This document shows, piece after piece, positions 21,042 through 31,902 of a stretch of 64,000 nucleotides of DNA. The stretch's first letter is position 1. Each line of letters starts with the position of its first letter. Source of the stretch: Ziziphus jujuba. Taxonomy: Eukaryota > Streptophyta > Magnoliopsida > Rosales > Rhamnaceae. The DNA lies in assembly GCF_031755915.1 (NCBI RefSeq), contig NC_083379.1, forward strand, positions 23,188,001 to 23,252,000, given 5' to 3'. Below the pieces are notes generated by a model, which did not search any database, was not told where the DNA came from, and was given only the letters and a program-made list of their open reading frames with translations. The position numbers and the translations under genes are program-made.

Positions 21042-22234
21042 TTTAACACCATGATTCTTCTATTCGGGCATTGGCTAGCAATATGTCCTCCTCCTTGGCA
21101 CTTAAAACACACAACATCATGAGTTCTAGAAGGTTTAGGATCTAATTTTACCTCATTCTTTGGTGCTTGGACAGATTTGGTTCTAGTCTCCTGCCTTGGC
21201 CAGTTTGAACTTTCTTCTTTGACTTTCGGCTTTAGCTTGCTTTCATAGATGGGATTGTTCCTCCAGCCACTTGAATTGGACCTTCCACTATTGGAAACAC
21301 CACCAAACCATGATCTTACACCCCTCCTCTTGAATTGATGCTCTAATTTAATAGCCACATGTAACATCTCCTCCAATTCCACATATTGTTGCAATTCTAG
21401 TTGATTGGCTATTTCACGGTTCAAACCACCAAGAAACCTTGCCATGGTTGCTTCCCTATCTTCATTCAAGTTCAATCTCATCATAAGCATCTCCATCTCC
21501 TTGTAATAATCCTCCACGGATCCATGTCCTTGAGATAAAGATTGAAGTCTTTGATACAGCAACCTATGATAGTGTGATGGTACGAATCGCTTCTGCATGG
21601 TTCCTTTCATTTGTCGCCATGTAGTAATCAAGTCATCACCAACTCTCCTTCGGGTGTTTTGCTCATTGGTCCACCATTGGAGTGCATAATGGCCAAACTC
21701 CATTGCTGCCAATTTCACCTTCTTAGCCTCTGAATAATTATGGCGGTCAAATATCATCTCCATCTTTTCTTCCCACTCCAAATATGCTTCGGGGTCACTT
21801 TTTCCCATGAATGGTGGGATGTTGATCTTGATATTGATAAGATTGTCATCTGTTCCTTCCCTCCTATATCTTCCACAGCCAGCTCTATCTTGGACAGAAA
21901 AAGTTTCGTCCATACCTTCCTCAAAGTCTTCACCGAATGGCTCCTCATCAAATTCCTCTCTCGGTCTCTCGCGTCCTTCTTGTCCTCGGCCTCGTCCTCC
22001 ATGGAATTCTTGCCTATTTCTTGTGTTCAGAATTCCTTGGGAAACTTCTAGCCTTCCCATCCTTTGATTCACATGCTCAACTTGAGCACTAAGCCGCTGT
22101 ATTGACTCCAAAACAGCTCTCATGTCCACTTGGTCTCCACTCCCAGTAGCTCGGGCATCGCCATGGAATGCTATGGACTCCTCCTCATTGATCCTCAAGG
22201 GTGGCTCCCCTCTCCTCATTCTTGATTCTGTCAT
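21026..22234 (-). CDS. GYP-B Gag (capsid/nucleocapsid)
   Basis: It would form the particle that packages element RNA. The start at 22234 (MTESRMRRGEPP) is preferred over an ATG 18 bases upstream because GYP-A has its start in the same CTAACATGG-like context. The frame gives 402 residues. Parts in order are the N-terminal INEEES segment, a predicted helix (residues near 45-65), a G/R/E-rich stretch, then PPFMGKSDPEAYLEWE. The capsid core follows with LQWWTNEQNTRR and HRLLYQRLQSL, then YYKEMEMLMMRL and ATMARFLGGLNREIANQ. A CCHC knuckle CFKCQGGGHIASQC is at about 376-389. It stops just past the knuckle, overlapping the pol frame by 16 bases. Confidence 0.9.
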   Translation of the reverse strand: MTESRMRRGEPPLRINEEESIAFHGDARATGSGDQVDMRAVLESIQRLSAQVEHVNQRMGRLEVSQGILNTRNRQEFHGGRGRGQEGRERPREEFDEEPFGEDFEEGMDETFSVQDRAGCGRYRREGTDDNLINIKINIPPFMGKSDPEAYLEWEEKMEMIFDRHNYSEAKKVKLAAMEFGHYALQWWTNEQNTRRRVGDDLITTWRQMKGTMQKRFVPSHYHRLLYQRLQSLSQGHGSVEDYYKEMEMLMMRLNLNEDREATMARFLGGLNREIANQLELQQYVELEEMLHVAIKLEHQFKRRGVRSWFGGVSNSGRSNSSGWRNNPIYESKLKPKVKEESSNWPRQETRTKSVQAPKNEVKLDPKPSRTHDVVCFKCQGGGHIASQCPNRRIMVLKCNAS

Positions 22235-22252
22235 GTTAGTATAATAATGCAA

Positions 22253-23382
22253 TAGAAATAAAATAGGACCTTACAATTTCACTCCCTTACTTGTTTCACT
22301 CAAATGAGGACCCGACACTCGTGTTTGCATACTTGTTTCGGCTTTTTACTCTCTTTTAAGCTCACACACTCTTGCCTTTTTCCACTCAATGAATTATCTC
22401 AAAGTTCTAATTAAAACACCCACAAAACAGCAATTAGATCACTAGTATGTTTTAATTAAACTTATCAACAAACAGTAAGCAAAAAGTAGGCAATGCCGAA
22501 AGAATCCAACAAATCCTAATTTTTCGGCTCTCTAGACAAGAAAACACAAAATAATGGGAAAACGTTGGAATTTTTGCAGACTGCACCAGATGGTAGTAGA
22601 TTATGAGTTCAAGAATAAAATTCCAGAAAAAGAAATTCAAATACAAACAAGAATCAAAGAGAACAAAAATATAGAAAAGTTGTTGGTTGTTGTTCTTTGT
22701 AATTCAAGTTTTGTATCAATTCTTTTAACTAATTTTAATCCAAATAATTTAAGCACCCAAAATCCAATTATCCAGCAGCAAAGATAATTCCCCAGCAACT
22801 CAAATATTGAATAAATAATCAAAAAAACCAGCAGCTCCAACAAAATTCCAGCAAACAAATCAAACTCCAACAAACCGAAATATTTTTGTTTTCTTCTTTT
22901 TTTTTTTTTTTTTATTCGGCTTTACCTTCTTTTTTTTTTTTTCACTCACAGAACATAAACAACTGCAGTAGCAAGAATAATTACCAAAATTGCAATTCCA
23001 ACTCCAAAACAAACACCAAACCCGTGACCTCCAAATAAACAAAATGTGCAGTTTTTTTTTTTTTTTTAAATGTTGCCGTAAACTTCTTTTTTTTTTTTTT
23101 TTTGAATATATGAATGCAAATATTTAAGACTAAAACAGCAAAGGAAAATCAACAAAAACCAAAATTATCAAGAACAATGATAAAAGACAACCAACAAATT
23201 AGGAAAAAAAATACAATAAAACTAGGAAACCTAATTCAACTAGGAATGAATTTTTTTTTTTTTTTTAAAAAAGATGTAGAACGTGTATGGGATGGATGCA
23301 ACCTTAACCTAATGCTAAAATTGAAGAATAACACAAAAACAAATAAAGCAAATAAAGATAGATCAAACCTGAACAAAATTTA
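22253..23382 (-). other. GYP-B untranslated leader with five A-tracts
   Basis: No open frame here looks real. On the coding strand it carries A runs at 22891-22913, 22929-22942, 23051-23067, 23084-23103 and 23250-23266, separated by AC-rich DNA. It lies between the primer site and gag and may hold packaging signals, which I cannot define. Confidence 0.7.
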
Positions 23383-23394
23383 GCTCTGATACCA
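23383..23394 (-). other. Primer-binding site of GYP-B (Met-tRNA type)
   Basis: On the - strand TGGTATCAGAGC lies two bases after the end of the 5' LTR. This is the standard plant retroelement site complementary to the 3' end of initiator Met-tRNA. Confidence 0.95.
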
Positions 23395-23396
23395 AA

Positions 23397-24521
23397 TGAT
23401 ACGAACCTAGGACGACTTGCTTCTAAACCCGTATTATATTAGCCCGGATCTTAATTAAATTCAAGTTCTAATGGAATTGACCTCAACCCCTAACCAACCT
23501 ATGGTTAGAAACCTTGGTATAATGTAGACGCCACAATAGGGGATGGAAAACCTATTGATAAGTCAAGCTAAAACAACCAATTCTCTAATGGTGTTTTAGG
23601 TGTTCTCAAAGAACAAAGAGATAATGAATCTCACAAGTATTTTCTTAATCAAATCAAAGTTGTATTCTTATTGATAACTAAGCCTTTAAATAGGCTACAA
23701 ATCCACAAAATAAAACCCTAGAACATAAAGAAAATCGGCCACCACATATAAAGAAACCTAGTTGGCCGAAACTATACTTCCTTTCCTAATCTAAGTTTAA
23801 TTAATTAATTCCTTTATATTAAATTAGGAATTAATTAATTTACAATGGAAAGAATAAAATAAAAACCTTCCTAAAGTTATTTGTCCAGAAAATAAATAAA
23901 TAAAAGCCAAAAAGTAATGGTAGTTTCCTAAAACAAAAAGTAAAAACAAATTACGAAACTAAAAATGCTAGCCTTTTGATCAAGTTGACTTTGATCAATC
24001 TTTGACCTCTTTGAGCTTCAAATCAGCTTCTAGATTCTTTTTAGGATGCCAAATAAGCTGAATATGAAGTCCCACACGTTGCCCATGCTTGGAAAAATAA
24101 GAAAAGGCTAATACAGTAAAGCCAGCAAGCAATACAGCAAATTCGGCCAAATTGTTGATGCTGTCCGTACAAGCCCTTTTTGATTGCATTTGAGGCTGCT
24201 TTAACTTGATTACATGACCTCTTAGGCATATGTATTGAACCCATAAAGCATTGGAACCATTTCATGCTTCCCGGACTCCAAAAAGGTACCAAAACCGTCA
24301 CCCGGGTCCGTATCGGCTTCCACCACTTGGATCCTTAGAATAGGCTTTGTATCTTCAAATATGGACAAGCTCTGTTGAGATTGATTACCCCCTGTATAAA
24401 TACTCCCAGGTTGTCCTTAAATCTCTTAATTTGAGCTCTTGTGATTGGCCTAGTCTTCATCCGTGTCGAGTCAGCACCCCAGTGGGTTATCGGTTGAGCA
24501 GGCTCGGGCGGAATCACATCA
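23397..24521 (-). repeat. 5' LTR of GYP-B
   Basis: 1125 bases, TGATACGAACC to CGGAATCACATCA on the + strand. It carries the TATTTAAA box (23685-23692, - strand), the AATTAATTAATTCC inverted repeat near 23795-23845 and the U3-encoded pol tail (PITRAQIKRFKDNLGVFIQ). Confidence 0.95.
23685..23692 (-). promoter_or_regulatory. Likely TATA box of the GYP-B 5' LTR
   Basis: TATTTAAA on the - strand, in the same conserved context as 6341-6348, inside the full-length 5' LTR. It would drive the genomic transcript. Confidence 0.55.
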
Positions 24522-24615
24522 CTCAAACCCAAAAATGGAAAAACAATAAAAGCACATAAAGACAATAATGCCCATTATGACAAATCATTCAAAAATTTTA
24601 ATTAAAAATGTTACA

Positions 24616-25059
24616 ATCCCCCACATGAATGATTTGACAACTATAGATAATGCAAGACTTTAGTGATAAAGCTCTACAATTGGAACATGCATAGGATAGG
24701 TAGATGTTACTTTTTGAACCTTCCCTTATGAGACTATATCTACTTTATTGACTAATGGTAGATGCGATATCTTTGAAACATTTCATCTTTTATCTAATGA
24801 CAATATAATTCACACAGATTCCTTCCTGGTATACTTCAGTTCTCACTGCTATGTTCATTTTGGCCTTGAACACCTCCCTGGTTCTATGAGAGTTTCTAGA
24901 GAATTGCACCCTTAACAATTCTCCTTTGAAGCGACCACTCTTTTCTCTAACATAGGTGATTCCTATTTCCATTGTAATCAGCATGACTATGCATAGATTA
25001 CTAAGCATACACATATAGGAATCATTAAAAGCATACTTTATCCATCTATCATTGTCTCA
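24616..25059 (-). other. COP3 3' untranslated region and polypurine tract
   Basis: This lies between the end of RNase H and the 3' LTR. The purine-rich ATGTGGGGGAT on the - strand adjoins the LTR boundary at 24615/24616. Short open frames here look incidental. Confidence 0.6.
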
Positions 25060-26600
25060 TCATAGGAATGGGCAGAGGATTAACCCATATAATGATCCAT
25101 ACCAATCTTTACAGTTATGTTTTCCTATTGAACCTAGATCTTGGGATCTTCAATCAACTAGGTTGGGTTTCTATCGTATCGACTTTACTTATGGGCTTCA
25201 ATCCTATTCCCCTCGATGACTTCTTAACTAAATCTCTATTTAACCCTTTGGTTAGTGAATACGCAATGTTATCTTTCGACTTTATATAGTCTATCGAGAT
25301 AACTCCAATTGAGATTAACTGTCTAATGATTTGTGTCTAAACTTTCCATTATGCATAATATTATGTGCCCTACCAATCGTACATTGACTATCACAATGTA
25401 TACTTATTGCTGGTACAGGTTTAGACCACTTTGGAATGTCCTCTAAAATTTTCCATAACCATTTAGCCTCTTCACCACATTTATCTAATGCGATGAACTC
25501 AGAATCCATCGTGGATTAAGCTATAATAGTTTGTTTCAAGGATTTCATGTCATGGCTGTACCCGCTAATGTAAATACATAGCTACTAGCGGATTTTGAAT
25601 CCTTGATATCTGATATCCAATTAGCATCACTGTATCCTTCTAATATAGTAGGATATCTTGTATAGTGCAATACGTAATCACGAATATATCGTAAGTATCT
25701 TATATTCTAATGGTTCCTTTCCAACATTCTTCATTTGGATTACTCGCGTATCTACTCAATCTACTTATTGCGTAGGCGAAGTCTGGTCTTGTACAACTTA
25801 GCAAGTACATCAAACTATCAATCACTCTTGCGTATTCCACTTGAGATACACTCTCTTCTTTATTCTTGGATAAGTGTAAACTTATATCGATGGGTGTTTT
25901 GGCTATACTAGTATCATCACTACTAAACTTAGCAGGTATTTTATCCACATAATGTATTTGACTAAGGATGATTGCATTCGAAGTCCTAGTCATTTCATTC
26001 CTAAAAACATATTAACAAGCCTCATATCTTTCATGTCAAATCTGGATTTTAACATGGCTTTCATAATTCGAACCATATTGTCGTCACTACCTATAATGAG
26101 TATGTTATCTGCATACAAATAAAGAATGACATAATCCATTTTCTGTATCTTTTACATAGACACATTTGTCACACTCATTTATTTTAAATACATCATTTAG
26201 CATGGCACTGTCAAATTTTTTATGCTATTGCTTTGGAGCTTGTTTAAGTCCATACAAGGGCTTCACCAATCTACAGACTTTCTTCTATTATCCTGGTGTG
26301 GAGAAACCCTCGGGTTGCTTCATGTAGCTCTCTTCATCTAGATCTCTATTAAGAAAGTTTATTTTAACATCCATTTGATATATTTCAAGACCCCGCAATG
26401 CAGTGATCGCTAGTACCATCCTGATGGAATTCATTCTCTTCACTAGAGAATATGTATCAAAATAATCAAGGCCTTCTTGCTGCTTGTATCCTTTAATTAC
26501 AAGCCTTACCTTATATTTATCTATTGTTCCATCTACTTTCATCTTCCTTTAAAAAATCCATTTGTAACCTAAAGGTTTACAACCTGAAGGAAGATCTAAT
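25060..26600 (-). pseudogene. COP3 reverse transcriptase and RNase H remnants
   Basis: On the - strand recognisable blocks include DGTIDKYKVRLVIKGYKQQ and IYQMDVKINFLNRDL (26540-26290). An active-site region reads LYLYADNILIIG near 26090-26130. The RT end follows (YARVIDSLMYLLSCTRPDFAYAISRLSRY, split here as 25850-25730). RNase H has MDSEFIALDKCGEEAKWL (25509-25455) and IHCDSQCTIGRA. The usual YVDD box is YADN, with the second aspartate lost. Stops and frameshifts separate all blocks. The RNase H tail (NIA..LTKGL-like) runs to about 25060. Confidence 0.82.
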
Positions 26601-26699
26601 AACTCCCAGGTGTGATTCTACAAGATATAATCAATCTCACTTTTTCCAGCTTCTTTCCATAAATTTCCTTCAGGAGAGTTTACTACTTCGTGGCAATTT

Positions 26700-27820
26700 T
26701 AAGGTTCACTTTCTAGCATATAAGTAAAAAAATTTAGACCAAAGAATTCTACCAAAGGATTCTTCTGTTCTTACTCTCTTGCTTTGTCTTAGATCAACCT
26801 TAGCCTCAGCTTTATTCTTCTGTTCTTGATCACTATCATGATTATCATCACTGATAGCATCATAAGTTTGTTTAGATGAACTCGGTCCTTCTTCACACTT
26901 ACACAAAAAAATGTGTTTCGAAAAATGATTCATTTCTCAATTCCATTATCATGTTCTTGTGTATATCGAGAATTTCTGACCTATGCACAAGAAATCAATA
27001 TGCACAATTATTTTGTGCCTATTTTATGAAGATGCAATCAACTGTTTTGGGACCTATCTTCACTTTCTTAAGAGCAGATACCACTTCTTTAGCTAGATAC
27101 CCCCACACTCGTAAGTATTTATAGGAAGGTTGTCTTCCTTTCCATAGCTTATAGGGTGTCTTTACCTGATTCTTCCGAAGCACCTTATTTAAAAGGCCGT
27201 TCACAAACAAAATGGCTTCCCTCCACAAGTTCTGAGGTAATCCAGAACTTATCAGCATTGCATTCGTCATTTCTTTCAAAGTATGATTTTTCCATTCAAC
27301 CACACCATTTGACTATGATGAATATGGTGGAGTAACTTCATGTCTAATACCATGTTGAGCATAATACTCACCAAATGGTGTTACATACTCGCCACCATAA
27401 TCATTTCTTATTACTTTTATCTTTTTGTTAAGTTGATTCTCAATTTCCGTTTTATAGAGAATAAATTTCTCTATTGCTCCATCCTTGCTTTTAAGCAAGT
27501 ATACATAGTAATATTTCATTTTATAATCAATAAAAGTCATAAATACTTATTACCACCTTTAGTCGGTACAAATTTCAAATCACATACAACTTAATATCAC
27601 CTAGTCTACCATGCCACAATATGGACGACTCAAGCAAATAAACAGAAGAAATACTAGCTTTATTAATATCTTTTTGCTTTATAGTCATTAGATTTAGTTT
27701 GAATAAACCATTGACTACATAGCCCTTTTCCGCAAGCATTCCATACTTGGACAAAATAACTTTATCTGACTCAAACACTAAGCAAAAACCATGTTTGCTT
27801 AGCAGTGATCCACACACCAG
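26700..27820 (-). pseudogene. COP3 integrase remnant
   Basis: Fragments on the - strand are ILWHGRLGDIK (GAG-pre-integrase, 27620-27590), TFIDYKMKYYYVYLLKSKDG (27537-27478), then VIRNDYGGEYVTPFGEYYAQHG with the second catalytic aspartate. A stop at about 27311 is followed by VEWKNHTLKEMTNAML, the catalytic glutamate region, then KTPYKLWKGRQPSYKYLRVWG. An acidic linker (26933-26706) leads to RT. Several stops make it non-functional. Confidence 0.82.
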
Positions 27821-27826
27821 ATTCTT

Positions 27827-28990
27827 TCAAATGTCTAGAACATACAGCACATTGTTAAGAGTTAGCTCCTTTCCAGATATCATCTTAAAGACTATTATGC
27901 CCTCCTTATGGATTTCTGATGTGGCAGAATTTCCCATGAACAACTTCTCACCATTTTTAGATGGTTTGAAGGAAGTGAACAAATTCTTGTTAGAACATAC
28001 ATGACGGGTCACACCAGTATCAACCCACCATTCTGTAGGACTTGATCCCACCAAGTTCACATCAGAGACAACAATACTAAGGTCAATCTCATCAACCTCT
28101 CGAGTGATGTACTCCATCATTTGTGCCTCTTTGCTCTTCTTTCTTTTCAACAATCTACATTTCGCTACTCTGTGACCCTTCTTGTTACAGTTAAAGTACT
28201 TGTCTTGAAACTTAGCCTTCTTGGAGATCCTTCTTTTAAAACCCAACTTGGAATCTCTTCTAGTTTTCTTCTTGATCTTGGATCTTTGACCATGTTTCAA
28301 AATATTAGCCTTCACCATGGCCTTCAAAGACTTTTTATCAGATCCCCTATTATCATCTTCGATATGAAGCTTTCCAATAAGAGCCTCCATATCCATTTCC
28401 TTTATCTTGTGCTTGAGATAATTCCTGAAGTCTCCCCAACTAGGAGGTAGCTTCTCAATCATAGCAGGTACTTGAAAGGCTTCATTAATTATCATCCCTT
28501 CAACAAGTAGTTCTTGAATGAGTACTTACAACTCATGTACTTGACTCATCAATGGTTTTGAATCCACTATCACATAGTCCAAGAATCAGCTTACAATAAA
28601 CTTTCCCGAACCTTCTTTCTCAGTTTTGCATTTGCGGTCCAAAGTTTCCCATAACTCCTTTGTTGATTTCATGCCACAGTACATTCCATACAAAGCATCA
28701 GACAGGCCATTTAAGACGTAATTCCGACATAAATAATTAGAATGCTTCCATGCATCCACCGCCATGAATGTCTCTTTATCACTCTTTTCATTACTTGGTG
28801 GTGCATCTACAGTCAAGAACCTCGCAAGGTTCAGTGTCGTCAAGTAGAATAACATCTTCTATTGCCACCTCTTAAAAAGTGTGCTCCATTGAACTTCTCT
28901 GGTCTCTCTGCATGATTTACAAAAGGAGGCAATTGAATCACACGAATCTAAGTGAGCATAATCACATAATCAATTAGTTGTTATTTTCTA
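27827..28990 (-). pseudogene. COP3 gag and protease remnants
   Basis: Gag is read in pieces: RPEKFNGAHF (near 28890), then AVDAWKHSNYLCRNYVLNGL with GMKSTKELWETLDRKCKTE (28855-28586). After a frame break come EKLPPSWGDFRNYLKHK and IEDDNRGSDKKSLK. The zinc knuckle reads YFNCNKKGHRVAKC, so its first cysteine is replaced by tyrosine. Protease has WWVDTGVTRHVC. The arrangement is a typical Copia gag-protease, with stops between 28586 and 28495. Confidence 0.82.
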
Positions 28991-30150
28991 TCTTAACAAA
29001 CTAATTATAACCAATTTCCAACAAGAAAACATAAAAAATGTGATATTATAGGTTTTTGTATTCACCACAAAATTTCTGTATACACCCATAAAATTACTGT
29101 ATACACTTACAAAATTGCTTTATACACCCATCAGTGCTGACATCATCAATTAAACAATGATGACATTATTGCTGATGTCATGCTAATAGGTCACTATGCT
29201 GATGTGCCGATGACACATGGCATCCCCCTGTGTAGAGTGGCACTTGCCATGTGTCCACGGTGCTGACGTGGAGCCTGCGATGTGGCATCAAATGGTGACA
29301 TGGCCACAGCCACATGGCATCCCTCGCTATCATAGCAGTCGAGCTGTCACACTCTAGAGGCAAACACGTGTCACCTTTCATAGCTCGGCACGTGGCATCA
29401 CGGCTGGACAACACATGGCCTTGTGACTATACAACACATGGCCTTGCCACTATTCGCCACTTGTCATTGCTATGCTATACTGCATGGCACCACTCATATC
29501 ATGACGCATGGCGAGCTTTAATCAATTGGGCAAATTTCATATGAGCCATGTTTCTATTGGGTTAGGTCTTGAGTTAAACAGCTGCCTGTTCTAAGTACAG
29601 GCTGGGCTTTCAAACTGAGCTAACACTAACAGAATTCAATCTCAAGCCCACTAACCCAGAATCCAACCCTTATCCATTTTTCTGACCCGTCATTAACCTC
29701 CAACTGGGTCGATTTTGACCCATTTTACTGATAAATGGGGTTTCAATTTTTCAACTAATTTCCACTATTCTGGCCACGAAAAACGATGGGAAAACCACCA
29801 AAATATTCATAAACTCATGGGCAATTAGTTTTATGGAAAAAAAAATTAATAAAACAAAAAATAAACATATGCTCATGAATTTTAAAGCCATGGGAAATTT
29901 TTTATTTACCAATACTGAAACAAACAAAAAAAATAAAATCGTGGGCAAGTAATTTTTTTGTTCGAAAACAATTTTAATAAACAAAAATAAACAAAATCCC
30001 AATAACAAATTCTTATTCATGGGTATGAAGGAAATAATTTTTTTTTTTTTCACAACACACAGATCACATACAAATCCAAAAAATTGACAACAAATATGTA
30101 AACAGATAAACAAATCCACATATATATACATAAGAGACTTGTCTTAAGAT
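28991..30150 (-). other. COP3 leader with a GC-rich repeat-laden segment
   Basis: It lies between the 5' LTR and gag. From about 29130 to 29520 it is far more GC-rich than its surroundings and carries a dozen or so variants of ACATGGC/CACGTGGC. Two adjacent copies of ACAACACATGGCCTTG lie near 29410-29440. From about 29640 to 30060 it becomes A-rich. Short open frames on both strands look incidental. Confidence 0.6.
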
Positions 30151-30670
30151 TGTTAGTAAATATGTGTAAGAATATATATGTAAATATATGTGGATGAATA
30201 TTTGTAAATAAAAACATAAGGAAAAACACAAAATAAATTTGAACATGTATGCCTTTGATCTGATGAACTTCTAATCGACCTGTCCAAGGCTTGTGTGATA
30301 CCACAGTTTTCTTAATACAATTTCCATCCTACTAGCGCAGATATTTATTGATAGTCATCTCCCAGGATACAACAAATGCAAAAGTTCTCAGACACGATAT
30401 CACCAAAGCTTTTCTCTACGAACTTTCAGTGTACCTTTACTTACCACATTCACAATGCAAAAGATGCCAAAAATTCTTTTTCACTTTATTTTTCAACCTT
30501 AACTTGAGAGAGGAGATTGTATACACTATATTCTTCTTTCTCCAATACTCTCTTCTCCAAAAGGCTCAAAACCCAAAACCGAAAAACAATAAAAGCTCAT
30601 TAAAGAACATAAAGACAATTTAATGCCCATTATGACAAATCATTCAAAAATTTTAATTAAAAACATTACA
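30151..30670 (-). repeat. 5' LTR of COP3
   Basis: 520 bases, TGTTAGTAAATATG to AAACATTACA on the + strand, followed by the GAAAA target duplication at 30671-30675. It serves as the empty-site reference for the GYP-B insertion. Confidence 0.93.
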
Positions 30671-30675
30671 GAAAA

Positions 30676-31151
30676 CATTCTTGGCAACCAAAAGGAGAGT
30701 GCAAGTAAGAGAAGTTTGAGAGAGAGAGAAAGAGGGATTTTGCTTCCATCGATGAGCATCGGATTCGAAAAAGATGGTTGCTCTTGGATGAACTTTGAAC
30801 TAAGACTACTTCAGAGTGAGATCGCTTTGAAGGGGACTGCTTCGAACAGAGATCACTACGAAAACTTTTTCATCCTTCCTTTTCCATCAAAGAAAGGAGG
30901 TTTCGTTCGGTGGCAATGATAATCCTTCCTTTCCATAAGCAATGGAGAAGTAGAGTTGGTGATAAATGTCCAAAGAGAGAAAGGGGTTAGGGTTAGTTTG
31001 GTTTTTTTTTATTTTTTATTTTCTCTAAAGTATAACATTTTGAATTTTGAACTGTCTTGTTTTTTGTTTACCAACTTAACCAGTTGCCATTTAAACTAAT
31101 AAAAAGGTTAAAATATTTCTTGCTATTTCATTGGGTTTCATTGAATGAATT
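30676..31151. other. Unassigned flank of COP3
   Basis: Joined with 17862-17934 this is the DNA into which COP3 inserted. It has an AG-rich run (30705-30735) and a GC-balanced stretch to about 30920 with short open frames, but no recognisable protein. I see no element ends. Confidence 0.4.
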
Positions 31152-31902
31152 TGATGCGAATCCGCCCGAGCTCGCACAACCGACAACTCACTAGGGTACT
31201 GATCCGATACGGATGAAGACTAGACCGATCATTAAGGCTCAAGCTAAGAGGTTTAAGGACAACCTTGCAACCTTTATCCAGAAAGTAATTCATTCTCAAA
31301 AGGGCTTGTCCATACCTGAAGATAAAAGACCCGTTTTAAGTATCCAAGTGGTGGAGGCTGATACATCGTACATTTTACATCGGACACCCATACATCAGAC
31401 ATTTTATATCGAACACCTTATATCGAACACCCATACATCGGACATTTTATATCAAACACCCATGCCTTAGACATCTGACCTTGGACTTTGGACATCAAAC
31501 ATAACTTAGTTCGGACATCAGGCAAACATAAGTTAGCTCGGACAGACATAAGTTAGCTCGGACATCAGACATAAGTCAGCTTAGTTGTCAAACTAGTCAA
31601 CTCGTTTTCTAATTTGTGTTTGACTTTTTTTTTTGTTTTTATTTATTTATTTGCTGGACAAATAAGTTTAGGAAAGTTTTTATTTTATTATTTTGTTTGT
31701 AAATTAATTAATTTCTAATTGAAAATAACGGAATTCATTAATTAGATTAGGAAAAGGAAAGATTCGGTCAAGCTAGAACTCTTCATTGTGTGGCCGGTTT
31801 TTTCTAGGGTTTTTAGGGTTTATTTTGTTTCTTTCAAAGCCTATTTAAAGGCTTATTTTTCAATAAGAAGACAACTTTGATTTGATTGAGAAAATTATCA
31901 AA

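Larger units (their letters stand above)
18362..24521 (-). mobile_element. GYP-B: young non-autonomous Ty3/Gypsy element, target duplication CTCAA
   Basis: Both LTRs, a primer-binding site, a polypurine tract and a perfect 5-base duplication (CTCAA at 18357-18361 and 24522-24526) are present. Internal coding is gag plus a 626-codon frame with protease and a shuffled pol remnant. Functional RT, RNase H and integrase core are absent. In a sampled stretch of about 160 bases the two LTRs differ at about three positions. It is the most recent full insertion in the window. Confidence 0.95.
17940..24615 (-). repeat. 3' LTR of COP3, interrupted by GYP-B
   Basis: The parts are 17940-18361 and 24527-24615. 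The uninterrupted sister at 30151-30670 reads straight through the insertion point (CCAAAAGGCTCAAAACCC near 30557-30574), confirming both the nesting and the CTCAA duplication. Confidence 0.93.
17940..30670 (-). mobile_element. COP3: Ty1/Copia element with target duplication GAAAA, split by GYP-B
   Basis: LTRs of about 511 and 520 bases lie at 17940-24615 (interrupted) and 30151-30670. GAAAA is at 17935-17939 and 30671-30675. On the - strand the LTR reads TGTAACA or TGTAATG to ACTAACA. A G-rich tract (ATGTGGGGGAT) precedes the 3' LTR. Internal order on the - strand is leader, gag, protease, integrase, RT, RNase H, all degenerate. The LTRs differ visibly (roughly 85% identity by eye), so it is older than GYP-B. 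No clear Met-tRNA primer site follows the 5' LTR. Confidence 0.92.

Noticed and set aside
29178..29544. Open frames on both strands in the GC-rich COP3 leader
   Set aside because: They arise from the repeated ACATGGC motif in a GC-rich stretch and share no domain pattern.
30623..30919. 98-codon open frame spanning the COP3 5' LTR end and its flank
   Set aside because: It crosses an element boundary and a target duplication and resembles no known protein.
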